Assembly: GCA_965227155.1 (NCBI GenBank)
Contig: OZ245731.1
Location: 496,001-560,000 of the forward strand
Length of the DNA stretch: 64,000 nt
Reading direction: 5' to 3'
Origin: UBA6059 sp965227155
GTDB taxonomy: Bacteria; Bacteroidota; Bacteroidia; Cytophagales; Cyclobacteriaceae
Shown: positions 42,169 through 51,853 of the stretch, one piece after another
Layout of the letters: each line of letters opens with the position of its first letter
How positions within the stretch are numbered: the first letter of the stretch is position 1
Made by a program: the position numbers and the translations under genes
The notes under the pieces: model-generated
What the model was told of the DNA's origin: nothing
The model's database searches: none
What the model saw: the letters and a program-made list of their open reading frames with translations, nothing else

Positions 42169-43539
42169 CTAGCTGGTCATAGCCATTAGCAGGTCACTTT
42201 GTGTAATGATATGCACATCATTTTTTTCATCGCGCACCAAAAGGGCTTTATTTTCCTTATTGATCAATGAGGAAAGCACATCTAGAGAATTATCCATGCC
42301 AACAAACTGGAATGAGGCATCCATGACTTCCTCCACTGCCTTGGTTTTGAATTCCGGGTTTTCAATAAGTAAGGACAGCACTTTTGAATCGGTAAGACTA
42401 CCCACAAAATTATCTCCATCCACTACAGGAATCTGGTCTATCCCATTGCTGTGCATGGTTTTGATAGCTTCTCCGATGGTTGTGTCTTTAGAAATAGTGT
42501 ATAAACGGCCATTGCCATTTTTATGATTGATGATATCCTTGGCTTTGGCAAAGTGTCGGGCCACAAAGCCGTGATCTTTCATCCAGTTGTCATTGTAAAT
42601 TTTGCCAAGATAGCGGGTACCATGGTCTGGCAGGATCACGACCATCACATCATCTTCAGTGAGGTGCTCCCGTGCATACTCCAGAGCACCAAACACAGCA
42701 GAACCGCATGACCAACCAATAAATAAGCCCTCTTCCCGGGCCAACCGACGGGTCATCAGTGCTCCATCTTTATCAGTTACCTTTACGAAATGATCGATCA
42801 CATCGAAGTTGACATTTTTCGGCAATATGTCTTCCCCAATGCCCTCGGTGAGGTAAGGGTAAACCTCCGTTTCGTCGAAAATGCCGGTCTCTTTATATTT
42901 TTTGAATACGCTACCATAGGTATCAATACCTACTGAAACGACATTTGGATTTTGCTCTTTGAGGTATTTTGCAACACCACACATACTACCTCCTGTACCC
43001 ACACCGGCAGCATAATGGGTGATTTTGCCTTCCGTGTCTCTCCAAATCTCAGGACCGGTCGTTTCATAATGCGCTTGCGTATTGGACAGGTTGTCGTATT
43101 GATTTGGGTAAAAAGAATTCGGAATTTCTTGGTTGAGCTTTTTGGCAACAGAATAATATGATCTTGGGTCATCAGGCCCCACGTTGGTTGGGCACACGAT
43201 TACTTCAGCTCCAACCGCTCTTAGGATATCAATTTTCTCCTGGCTCTGCTTGTCTGCCAGGGTGAAAATGCACTTATATCCCTTGGCAATAGCACCCAAA
43301 GCCAGTCCCATACCTGTGTTGCCACTGGTGCCTTCGATGATGGTACCTCCCGGCTTGATAATGCCTGCTTTTTCAGCATCCTCAATCATTTTGATCGCCA
43401 TACGATCTTTCATGGAATTGCCCGGATTGAAGTACTCCACCTTGGCCAGAACAGTTCCCTTGATGCCTTTGGTGACTGAATTTAGTTTTACCAAAGGAGT
43501 GTCGCCAATGGTTTCTATAATGCTATTGTAATATTTCAT
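42169..43539 (-). CDS. Cystathionine beta-synthase-type PLP enzyme with CBS domain pair
   Basis: A 456-residue protein. Residues 1-325 are a fold-type II PLP synthase: N-P-G-N-S-M-K-D-R-M with PLP lysine Lys44, T-S-G-N-T-G (about 69-74) and G-T-G-G-S-M-C-G-V (about 180-188) for phosphate binding. Residues about 335-456 are two CBS repeats, ending with T-Q-S-D-L-L-M-A-M. This combination is that of cystathionine beta-synthase, joining serine and homocysteine, although a cysteine-synthase role cannot be excluded. CBS pairs often bind adenosyl compounds and regulate activity. The gene has its own terminator. Confidence 0.87.
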   Translation of the reverse strand: MKYYNSIIETIGDTPLVKLNSVTKGIKGTVLAKVEYFNPGNSMKDRMAIKMIEDAEKAGIIKPGGTIIEGTSGNTGMGLALGAIAKGYKCIFTLADKQSQEKIDILRAVGAEVIVCPTNVGPDDPRSYYSVAKKLNQEIPNSFYPNQYDNLSNTQAHYETTGPEIWRDTEGKITHYAAGVGTGGSMCGVAKYLKEQNPNVVSVGIDTYGSVFKKYKETGIFDETEVYPYLTEGIGEDILPKNVNFDVIDHFVKVTDKDGALMTRRLAREEGLFIGWSCGSAVFGALEYAREHLTEDDVMVVILPDHGTRYLGKIYNDNWMKDHGFVARHFAKAKDIINHKNGNGRLYTISKDTTIGEAIKTMHSNGIDQIPVVDGDNFVGSLTDSKVLSLLIENPEFKTKAVEEVMDASFQFVGMDNSLDVLSSLINKENKALLVRDEKNDVHIITQSDLLMAMTS

Positions 43540-43671
43540 AGCGCTTTTTGTGCTTAAATGTGTGGGTTAAAAAAGTTTTACAAACCTAATTACTCTAACA
43601 GTAACTAAAAAAGAATTCTTTGGGTTGGCAATAGGCATTATGTTTACATAATATGATTAACAAGCTGAGGT

Positions 43672-44571
43672 ATGGAAAAAATTCAATTACCAAATGAATC
43701 GTCGCTAAGCAGGCTGGTTTTTGGTGTATGGCGGATGGCCGATTGGGATATGAGTCTGACAGAGCGCCACGAACTTGTGGAGGAGCTGCTATCAATGGGG
43801 GTCAGCTCATTTGATCATGCAGATATTTATGGTGACTACACCTGCGAAGCTTTGTTTGGAGAATTACTCAGGGAAGCGCCACACCTTCGGTCTCAAATGG
43901 AATTGGTCTCTAAATGTGGCATAAAACTCATCTCTAAAAACCGGCCAGACCATAATATCAAAAGTTATGATACGAGCTATGCACATATTACCCTGTCAGT
44001 GGAGAACTCGCTCAGACAATTGCATACCGATCACCTGGATTTGCTGCTCATCCATCGACCGAACCCATTGATCCACCCTGAGGAAGTAGCACGTGCTTTC
44101 GATGATCTGAAAAAGCATGGCAAGGTCAAAAATTTCGGGGTTTCCAATTTTACGCCTTCTCAATTTGATGCCCTGGCAGCGCACTGCGATATGCCTTTGT
44201 CAACCAATCAGGTAGAAATTTCGGCCCTTTGCCTGGATCAATTTAAAAATGGGATCATCGATCATGCCCAGCAGCATAGCTATCCGTTGATGGCCTGGTC
44301 ACCACTAGCAGGTGGTGCAGTATTTGCCAATGAAATTGACCAGGCGAGGCGCGTAAATGCCGTTCTTCGCGCATGGCAGGAGGCCTCCGGCTATGCCATT
44401 GATCAGCTGCTTTTCGCCTGGTTGCTGATGCACCCGGCCAGGATTCTACCTATTCTCGGTACTGGCAAAATCGAAAGAGTACAAAAAGCTGTTGAAGCAT
44501 TGGACATCAAACTAACCATGGAGCAATGGTTTGAGCTGTGGGAAGCATCAGAAGGCCGGGAGGTGCCTTAG
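43672..44571 (+). CDS. Aldo/keto reductase (YdhF-like)
   Basis: A 299-residue NADPH-dependent aldo/keto reductase. Seen: F-D-H-A-D-I-Y-G-D-Y (about 43-52) with catalytic Asp and Tyr, V-S-K-C-G-I-K (Lys, about 79-85), L-D-L-L-L-I-H-R-P (catalytic His, about 122-130), V-K-N-F-G-V-S-N-F (about 152-160) and I-L-P-I-L-G-T-G-K-I near the end. It resembles YdhF-type oxidoreductases. The physiological substrate is unknown. It is a single gene divergent from the CBS-like gene. Confidence 0.9.
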   Translation: MEKIQLPNESSLSRLVFGVWRMADWDMSLTERHELVEELLSMGVSSFDHADIYGDYTCEALFGELLREAPHLRSQMELVSKCGIKLISKNRPDHNIKSYDTSYAHITLSVENSLRQLHTDHLDLLLIHRPNPLIHPEEVARAFDDLKKHGKVKNFGVSNFTPSQFDALAAHCDMPLSTNQVEISALCLDQFKNGIIDHAQQHSYPLMAWSPLAGGAVFANEIDQARRVNAVLRAWQEASGYAIDQLLFAWLLMHPARILPILGTGKIERVQKAVEALDIKLTMEQWFELWEASEGREVP

Positions 44572-44721
44572 GCGAAATTTATCTGTCTATTGAGTTTTGC
44601 GGAGTTATTTCTGAATAAGATGAGGATATCAGAATAGTTCAACCTCAATCGGTACATTATCAAATTTTTAATTAATTCATGTGGCCGCTGAAACATCCAT
44701 TATAAGTCTTAAATTTCCTGA

Positions 44722-46638
44722 ATGCTCCGATTTTTTCCAGCTGTGATATTATTTTTAACTGGGTTAAGTCTTATACACTTCACTTCCTATGTCTATGGAC
44801 AAACAGCACCCAATCTGGATAATGCCGGATCTATCAATGCAGAGCGCATTGAATTACTGTTGGATAAAGCCTGGGAGCTGAGGGATTCCTATCCCGACTC
44901 TACTTTTGTCTACGCCAGGTCAGCAGAATCCCTTGCCGAAAACATTCAAAATCAGGAGCTGATTATCAAAGCAATCAACTATCAGGGTGTAGCCTTTCGA
45001 AATCTTGGGAATTATGCGATGGCACTTGAAAAATACCTGCTTGCACTTGATTTATCTGAGGCTCATGGTGTGGAAGATCAAAAAGGCTATGCATTGATCA
45101 ACATTGCTAACCTCAATCTATTTCAGAAGGATTATGCGGAGGCCATAAAATACCTTGACCTGGCACTCACACAGGCAGAGGCACTGGGCAACCAAAACAT
45201 GATGGCCTATAGCCTTGTCAACAAAGGTAGAGTCTCAAGAGAGCAGGGTAAATATGAAGAGGCATTATTATATTTTAAGTCTGCCGAAACCATAAGACAA
45301 GAATTGGAAGATGAATACGGCCTGATTTCTACAAGGATAGACATAGCTAAAGTATTCATTCATCAAAATGAAAATGAACGAGCACTTCAGTCATTGGAAG
45401 ACCTTGTTGTGGATATCATAAAAATCAACGATCAGCGAGCACTCACTACATGCTATCACCTGATGGCACAAATTCACCTGAAACTTGGCAATGTGCAGGA
45501 TGGACTGGCCAATGCTAGAAAAGCCCTAAGCATTGCCAATGACCTTTCGCTGGCCAACGAGGAACTGGAAGCATTGATTACATTGGTGGATTTACACGCC
45601 TTAGCCGGTAATTATGAAGAGGCATTTCGGTTGAGCCATAGAAGAGATTCTGTGAATGCCTTGCTCTTTAATATTGAAAAGACCAGAGAAATAGCCAATC
45701 TCAAAGTGCAAGCAGAGATGGGGAAAATAGAAACCGAAAATCAAATTTTGAGGCTTGAAAAAGAGCGTCAGCAGGCTATCAATATTTTATTGGGAGTGAT
45801 TGCCTTTCTGGTATGCTTAGCAGCCATTTTCGTCTACAGAAGCTTGTATTTGAAAACAAGATATTTGAAAAAAATCTCGGGACAAAAAGAAGTGATTGAA
45901 ACCCAGGCTACTCAGTTAAAAGAGCTTAATGCTGCACAGGCACGGTTCTTTATCTACATCACTCATGATCTGCGCTCACCGGTAGCAAATACCATAACAA
46001 CTCTCGAGTATATTCAAACAGATAACCAATCTCAATTATCAGAAGATGGTAAAATGCTGCTGGGACATACCGTTTCAGGTATGAAGAAGCTAACCAAACT
46101 TATTGATGAGATCATTGATGTAAGCAAGCTGACACAGGGTAAGCTCACAGTAAACAAGAAGGAAATTAATATTGGCATTTGGTTAAACGGCTTGATCCAA
46201 AATTTCACTTCTGTTGCCGCTGAGAAACAAATCGCTTTAGATCTAAAAAATGACCTTGATTCCGGCTATCATATCCTTATTGACGAGGTGTTATTCGAAA
46301 AAGTAGTTAACAACCTGATTTCAAATGCACTTCGGTATACTTCGCAAGGTGGAACAATAACCATTGATTTAAAGCATATTGAAAAATCACTGCTGCTGGG
46401 TTTTGAGGATACCGGCTCAGGCATCCACCCTGATGATTTGCCCCATGTCTTTGAGCGCTTTTATCAATCCAGGCACCAGAAATTAGGTCAAATTGGCTCG
46501 TTAGGCCTGGGACTATCTATGGTCAAAGAGATTGTAGAGCTACATGATGGGGCCATCGAAGTATCCAGTGAGTTGGGACAAGGCACACGCTTTGAGATAC
46601 GGTTACCGGTTACACCAAATGAAGAGATAAATGATTGA
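44722..46638 (+). CDS. TPR-containing membrane histidine kinase
   Basis: A 638-residue sensor kinase. A signal segment (about 1-27) is followed by about six TPR repeats in the periplasm (about 35-320), a coiled coil, a transmembrane helix (about 353-375), a HisKA domain with phospho-acceptor His415 in T-H-D-L-R-S-P-V, and a HATPase domain (about 515-635) with N-L-I-S-N-A-L-R-Y (N box), D-T-G-S-G-I (G1) and G-L-G-L-S-M-V (G2). No receiver domain is fused and no response regulator gene adjoins, so its partner is unknown. Its N-terminal half is of the same kind as the TPR-HTH regulator at 5346. Confidence 0.9.
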   Translation: MLRFFPAVILFLTGLSLIHFTSYVYGQTAPNLDNAGSINAERIELLLDKAWELRDSYPDSTFVYARSAESLAENIQNQELIIKAINYQGVAFRNLGNYAMALEKYLLALDLSEAHGVEDQKGYALINIANLNLFQKDYAEAIKYLDLALTQAEALGNQNMMAYSLVNKGRVSREQGKYEEALLYFKSAETIRQELEDEYGLISTRIDIAKVFIHQNENERALQSLEDLVVDIIKINDQRALTTCYHLMAQIHLKLGNVQDGLANARKALSIANDLSLANEELEALITLVDLHALAGNYEEAFRLSHRRDSVNALLFNIEKTREIANLKVQAEMGKIETENQILRLEKERQQAINILLGVIAFLVCLAAIFVYRSLYLKTRYLKKISGQKEVIETQATQLKELNAAQARFFIYITHDLRSPVANTITTLEYIQTDNQSQLSEDGKMLLGHTVSGMKKLTKLIDEIIDVSKLTQGKLTVNKKEINIGIWLNGLIQNFTSVAAEKQIALDLKNDLDSGYHILIDEVLFEKVVNNLISNALRYTSQGGTITIDLKHIEKSLLLGFEDTGSGIHPDDLPHVFERFYQSRHQKLGQIGSLGLGLSMVKEIVELHDGAIEVSSELGQGTRFEIRLPVTPNEEIND

Positions 46639-46656
46639 CCTTTTTTAGTATCAATT

Positions 46657-47442
46657 TTATTTTTTCAGAATATTCTCACGGTGATATTTGAGGTAATCGA
46701 TCTTGATTTTTTTTGTCTTTGGGTTCCTAAGTTTTAATCCATAAAGCCTGCCCAGCTTAGTCTTCAAACTATCTGATAGAGTATCATATAAAGGTGTCAA
46801 AATCACGTCTAGATTATCCGAAAATGACAAAAAGCCTTTATCAAATAGCATGTCATATTCTATGTAAAGACAAATTCCATTTGAAATATCTCCACGCAAG
46901 TGTTTGTTGTGGGCCCAAGGTACGATATGGCTTGCAACCAACAGTGAACTTTCCTTGATACCTGATAAGGCACATTCTCCATCAAAATTTTTTAAAACAC
47001 TCTTCCTAAATTTAGATTGACCAATTCTTACTGAAATTTCTGATTTTGCATTCTCTATGTAAAAATCATCGTCTACCATAATGCTAGGTTGTGGAGTAAT
47101 ATCCATAGCATAGTACTTTGAAATATCCACTGATAATTCTGAATTACTATGCATCAAGAACCTGTGATTTAATACAATTGCAGTCCACCTATTAGGGTAC
47201 TTTCCACTTGTTTTGTGTTTGTCAATAAAAAGGTGTTCTAGTGTAGAAAATGGAATACAATAATAATCCATCTCAATTTCAGGGTCTGTGTAGATTACAA
47301 TATTGAATTTATTCCCATATCTATGTTTTAATTCAGAAATAACCGAATCTTGAAAACCTGCCCATTTATTTTTAGGATTACCCTTCAAGATGTAGTTGTT
47401 TCCACCATCTGACCAATTCTTTAGGTTTAAAGCTCTGTTCAT
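46657..47442 (-). CDS. HNH endonuclease-like protein
   Basis: A 261-residue protein. The C-terminal half (about 135-235) is an HNH_2-type nuclease domain: R-I-G-Q-S-K-F-R-K-S-V-L, C-A-L-S-G, A-S-H-I-V-P-W (first His), then N-G-I-C-L and Y-D-M-L-F-D-K-G. The position usually occupied by the last His or Leu is Tyr here, as in some restriction-type relatives. The N-terminal 130 residues are unassigned and may recognise DNA. It is AT-richer than its neighbours, suggesting acquisition. No methyltransferase or restriction partner is nearby. A 9-bp inverted repeat lies upstream (47468-47521). Confidence 0.75.
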   Translation of the reverse strand: MNRALNLKNWSDGGNNYILKGNPKNKWAGFQDSVISELKHRYGNKFNIVIYTDPEIEMDYYCIPFSTLEHLFIDKHKTSGKYPNRWTAIVLNHRFLMHSNSELSVDISKYYAMDITPQPSIMVDDDFYIENAKSEISVRIGQSKFRKSVLKNFDGECALSGIKESSLLVASHIVPWAHNKHLRGDISNGICLYIEYDMLFDKGFLSFSDNLDVILTPLYDTLSDSLKTKLGRLYGLKLRNPKTKKIKIDYLKYHRENILKK

Positions 47443-47467
47443 ATACAGTTATTGATATTCCGGATAC

Positions 47468-47521
47468 TAAGTAAGAATGATATTGCTCAATTTTAATATA
47501 ATGAACTTTTAGTCTTACTTA
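47468..47521. promoter_or_regulatory. 9-bp inverted repeat upstream of the HNH gene
   Basis: TAAGTAAGA (47468-47476) and TCTTACTTA (47513-47521) are exact reverse complements separated by 36 bases, 26-79 bases before the minus-strand start at 47442. It is a candidate operator or leader hairpin. Confidence 0.35.
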
Positions 47522-47626
47522 AGAAAAAAATTAAAACTGTAAAAAAGCGATTCTTTCTTGCTTTGAGAGACTTTATTAAGATGGTTTACTAGCCATACTA
47601 GAACTTTTAATATCACCTCAGAAAGA

Positions 47627-50600
47627 TCACTGATTCATACCAATCATGACAAAAGGCCCCCAGTAGATCGGATCAACATACTCTTCCCGGATTTCCTTCT
47701 TTGCCTCAATAAAACTGCGCCGCATCTGGCCAGTTTTTAGCCACTTATCGTAGAATCGGATCATTAGCTCCTGTGTTGCTTCATCGCTTACTTTAAACAA
47801 ACTCATGATGATTGTCTGTGCACCGGCAACCAGGAAGGACCGCTGCAGTCCAAATACCCCCTCACCGGCTTCCACCTCACCAAGGCCAGTCTCACAAGCG
47901 CTAAGCACCACCAGCTCGGTCTGATCAAGGTTGAGATTCATAGCCTCATAGGCTGTCAGTATACCATCATTGATATTGAAATTGTAGTCGGTCTTGTTCA
48001 ATATGTCGCCAGCCCCTTTCAGCAATAGCCCACTGCGCATAAGCGGATTTTGTGCCAATTCATTGGTAGCCTCGGCTCCATCGTCAGTTTTGAAAAAACC
48101 ATGGGTCGCCACATGGAATACCCTTGGGTTATTGATGGCCTTAATGGTAGCTTCGTCAGCCTCATAGGCAGTAAAGGGGTCTGCCTTCCAGCCATTGCTG
48201 CTCAAAAGGTTTTGCAGCTCGTTGATTTCTGCTTCAGTACCGGGAAGTTGCGTGATCACTTCCGAGGTTGCCCTGGTCAAACCTGCTTCAGCCACCGGGC
48301 GGCCCGGCTTGGTATCCACATAAAAGATAGGGTTGCCAAACATCTTGGCAATTTTTGACTCCTGCACCTTACGCTCTTTGAGCTTGTTTTTGTAGATATC
48401 CTTGATATTGGAAATCAAAACGATGTTAAATCGATCTAAAATGTAATTACCATTTCCATCAGGAATGGCCTCCAGGTTTATTTGATTATAAACCCCATCT
48501 GGTGAAAGGTAGATGGTCGCATAGTTGCCAATCTCATTTTGGATAGGTCGCCAGTAGGCATCATAGCTGTATGGATCATCCACCTTATAGCGGATACTGT
48601 TTCGATAATACTTTAAAAATCTGCTTTCAAGATCTGAGCCTTCACTCAGGAGCACCATACCAGGCGATGTTCCTTTGGCAGGCTCCACGTACAGCGCAGC
48701 GTAGAGCACAGAATCCGTCAGCGTATGGTTGAAATGCCGGAACCTGACCATTTCCACCGCTACCTCACCGGGTTGCAAGGCATTTTGTACCAAATCCCAA
48801 GTCACCACTTCTACATCATAAGCCTCCGTAAAATCGGATGACTTCTTGCTCAACTCCTTCTCAAGGTCATTGACCTTATCTGTTAATACTCCTCGGTCTA
48901 TCCCCATGGCCTGCAACTCCTCCTCACTCATGGAAAGTGCATCAGTAAGCTGCTCTTTATAAGAAACCCAGTCATTGTAAAGATTGATCAGGCTCTGATC
49001 ACCACTATTCAGAATTTTCTGCCTTACCTTGATGGAAGAGTTTAAAAGTAAGGATTTGGTTAACAGGGCATTATTGAGCATGGAGCCAATTAAAGCATCA
49101 TCCGTTCGGTTATGGCTTACGATAATGGAATTGTAAAATTCATAATCAGCCCGAATAGTATTCCAAAACTTTGCTTTTTCCCGCTCACTCAGTGCGGGGA
49201 AATATTCATCAATATAGGTCTCATATTTACTGAGTACTTCTTCCAATGAGCGTTGTGCCCTTTTTACATCGCCCTGCATGTAATAAGCTTTGCTCAGTTT
49301 GGAGAGCACCTTCACATAATCAGGATGGAATTCGGAGAAGAATTTTTCATAACCTTTCAGCGCGCTGCTGTAAAAATTCTCAGCTTCGCGGTATTTATAT
49401 TGATTGTACCTGATGTCACCATATAAAACCTCCACCAGCGAGGCGTTGATATTATTGCGGCGGCCGATTTTATCCTGCCAAATCAATGCTGCCTGCTCCA
49501 GGTAAGACTCTGCCTCCCGGTATTGTCCTCCGGCGATATTCGCGATAGCTAAGTTTTTAAGCACATCTGCATACACCGGATTTTGCGATCCCAACGTACC
49601 CCCGATGATCTGCTCTGCTGTTTGGAACAGAGACTCCACTATGTCCTCATCCTGACCCAGGTAAAATTTGATCAGTGCTAAAGCCGAAGTGGTCTTTGCC
49701 ACATCCACATGGTTGGCACCCAGCCTGTTTTTTTGTATGGCCAATGCTGATTCCAGGATCTGCTCTGCCCGGCTAAAATCACCGATTTCTTTGTAAATAT
49801 CTGCGAGGGTTTTAAGGCTGGGCACTATTTTGGTGGATTTTTCACCAAAGATGGATTTCCCAAGATTGTATGCTTTTCTCGCTCTGTTTTCAGCTTTTGC
49901 GTACTCACCGTAAATTATATCGAGCTGTGCATAGGTTACCAGCGGAGTAATCAGTTGGCGGCTGCTCGATCCAAAGCGTTCCTCTTTGCTTTTTAAGGAT
50001 GCATCCAAAATAGCCTTGGCCTCACTATATCTACCCAGTGCCAGGTAGATAGCAGCCAATTTATCCTGCGCATCAGCATCAGCTACTGCCACAATATCAT
50101 TTTTATCCCTGACCTTTTCCGCATCAAAAATATTGGCCTCAGCATAATCATACTCTCCATAAACTGCCAGCAAATTGGCTTCAATCAGGTATGCATCTGC
50201 CAGTAAAGCAGCGCCTGCCTGAGTTTTGTCATCCTCCAAAATTACCAATGCCTCTTCCAGGTAATCCTTGGCTTTGGTGTAATTTCCGATGCTGATCTCA
50301 AGATCTGCAATTTTCAAAAGCTCCCTGGCATAAGCAATGTCCAGATTGTCCCATTTTAGTCTTGCCTGATAAAGGGCATCATCCAAAATTCCACCGGCCT
50401 TCTGGTACTCATCATTCTCAATGTAAAAAGTAGCCATATGGTTGAGGATATCAATATACTCCGGATGGCCGGCCACAATTTGTGGCTCTACCACTTGATC
50501 CCAGCTGTTGTCGTAAATCTGTTTGGCTATGTCAAAATTATCGGTGTGATCGATGTAAAAATTAGCCAACCTGATATTGGTCAAATGGTATTCAGGGGCG

Positions 50601-51814
50601 TTTTCCCCGAGCAATTCCAATTTTATAGCCAAAATGCTTTTGAGATAATTTTCAGCATTGGCCAGGTCCTTTGCCAGAATAGCTGCCCTATAGGCCAGCT
50701 CAAGGAGATCAATGCGCATTTCATGATCTTTGGGGATAATAGAGTTCTTGCCGAGCAAGGCAGCCAGGTCATTTTCAATATCTTTGATGCGTTGATCCTC
50801 CAGATTTTGGTCAAACTCAAATGTCTCCTCTACCAGTGAGTAAATGCTATTATCTTCATGATAAACTCGCATGGTCTTTTTCATATCCTCAAGGGCAATT
50901 TTTAATCGTGCCTTCTGGCTGTTGCGATAATAGCTACGCATCAGCTTGTCCCTGATATCCATAGTGAGGTAATGAGCTGGCGAATAATCCCTAAGAATTT
51001 GAGTGTAGGCATCTTCATAAAAATCGATAAGTGGGTCAATATCCAGCCCGCTTTCTTCCAGCAAAAGTCCATTATAATATTTATTGAGAGAATAGGTGAG
51101 ATCCTTGCGCCCCAGCTGATCTTCAATCCATCGCTCATTGGAAACAAAAGCAGAGTCGGCCCTCAGGTAATCCCCCATTTTGCGCATGGCATTGGCCCGG
51201 TAGATCAATAGCTGCGCATATGCCTGTTTGTTTTTTTCTATTTCATCCTTAGAACCCAGCGACAACCGGCTTTCAAAAAACTGCCTTTTTTCATCGATTT
51301 TTTTGATGGCATCAGAATAAAAACCTTTTCCTAATAAAATATTGGCTTCATAAACCTGAAACTGCGCGTCAATATCTTCTGTGATCAGGCCCTGGGCTTT
51401 AAAAATATCTTTTGCCTTCTTAAGATAATCCTCGGCTTTACGGTAATGACCATAAAGCAGGTAGACATCTACCGCATCCTTCAGCGCATATGCATAGGCA
51501 CTTGAGTTTTCACCATTGACTCTGGCATTATACAATACAGCTTCATCAAGATGTGCCAGACCCTTTTCCAAATAGCCCAATGCAATAAAGCATTTCGCCT
51601 CATACAACTTTACCAGAGCATTATAGGGATTATCTACACCATAGCTTTTGGTAGCATCCCTGGTGATTTTCTCAAGCCCTTTGAGTGCTTTGGTGTATTC
51701 CCCTTCTACAAATTCCTCCTGAACATCTTCAAAATCTCCTCCAAATTCCTGCCCATGTAAGGCCACAGTAAACAAGAATATGAATAAAACAATATTGAAT
51801 AGTATTTTAAGCAT
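47627..51814 (-). CDS. Giant exported TPR-CHAT protein
   Basis: A 1395-residue protein. It has a signal peptide (about 1-21, ending A-L-H-G-Q), then about twenty tetratricopeptide-type repeats (about 25-900), a helical linker (about 900-1090), and a C-terminal CHAT domain (about 1090-1395). The caspase-like dyad is present: His1238 in V-A-T-H-G-F-F and Cys1307 in L-S-A-C-E-T-G. It should therefore be a cysteine protease acting outside the cytoplasm, with the TPR array binding partners or substrate. CHAT-TPR proteins are widespread, but their targets are mostly unknown. It starts 39 bases after the stop of mutB on the same strand, so read-through from the mut genes is possible. Confidence 0.88.
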   Translation of the reverse strand: MLKILFNIVLFIFLFTVALHGQEFGGDFEDVQEEFVEGEYTKALKGLEKITRDATKSYGVDNPYNALVKLYEAKCFIALGYLEKGLAHLDEAVLYNARVNGENSSAYAYALKDAVDVYLLYGHYRKAEDYLKKAKDIFKAQGLITEDIDAQFQVYEANILLGKGFYSDAIKKIDEKRQFFESRLSLGSKDEIEKNKQAYAQLLIYRANAMRKMGDYLRADSAFVSNERWIEDQLGRKDLTYSLNKYYNGLLLEESGLDIDPLIDFYEDAYTQILRDYSPAHYLTMDIRDKLMRSYYRNSQKARLKIALEDMKKTMRVYHEDNSIYSLVEETFEFDQNLEDQRIKDIENDLAALLGKNSIIPKDHEMRIDLLELAYRAAILAKDLANAENYLKSILAIKLELLGENAPEYHLTNIRLANFYIDHTDNFDIAKQIYDNSWDQVVEPQIVAGHPEYIDILNHMATFYIENDEYQKAGGILDDALYQARLKWDNLDIAYARELLKIADLEISIGNYTKAKDYLEEALVILEDDKTQAGAALLADAYLIEANLLAVYGEYDYAEANIFDAEKVRDKNDIVAVADADAQDKLAAIYLALGRYSEAKAILDASLKSKEERFGSSSRQLITPLVTYAQLDIIYGEYAKAENRARKAYNLGKSIFGEKSTKIVPSLKTLADIYKEIGDFSRAEQILESALAIQKNRLGANHVDVAKTTSALALIKFYLGQDEDIVESLFQTAEQIIGGTLGSQNPVYADVLKNLAIANIAGGQYREAESYLEQAALIWQDKIGRRNNINASLVEVLYGDIRYNQYKYREAENFYSSALKGYEKFFSEFHPDYVKVLSKLSKAYYMQGDVKRAQRSLEEVLSKYETYIDEYFPALSEREKAKFWNTIRADYEFYNSIIVSHNRTDDALIGSMLNNALLTKSLLLNSSIKVRQKILNSGDQSLINLYNDWVSYKEQLTDALSMSEEELQAMGIDRGVLTDKVNDLEKELSKKSSDFTEAYDVEVVTWDLVQNALQPGEVAVEMVRFRHFNHTLTDSVLYAALYVEPAKGTSPGMVLLSEGSDLESRFLKYYRNSIRYKVDDPYSYDAYWRPIQNEIGNYATIYLSPDGVYNQINLEAIPDGNGNYILDRFNIVLISNIKDIYKNKLKERKVQESKIAKMFGNPIFYVDTKPGRPVAEAGLTRATSEVITQLPGTEAEINELQNLLSSNGWKADPFTAYEADEATIKAINNPRVFHVATHGFFKTDDGAEATNELAQNPLMRSGLLLKGAGDILNKTDYNFNINDGILTAYEAMNLNLDQTELVVLSACETGLGEVEAGEGVFGLQRSFLVAGAQTIIMSLFKVSDEATQELMIRFYDKWLKTGQMRRSFIEAKKEIREEYVDPIYWGPFVMIGMNQ

Positions 51815-51853
51815 AATGCAATTTACTAAATTTTCACCATAAGTGATTGATTA

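Noticed and set aside
47627..51814. TPR-CHAT protein as part of a CRISPR-guided caspase (type III-E) system
   Set aside because: It has a signal peptide and no cas genes or CRISPR array are present in the window.
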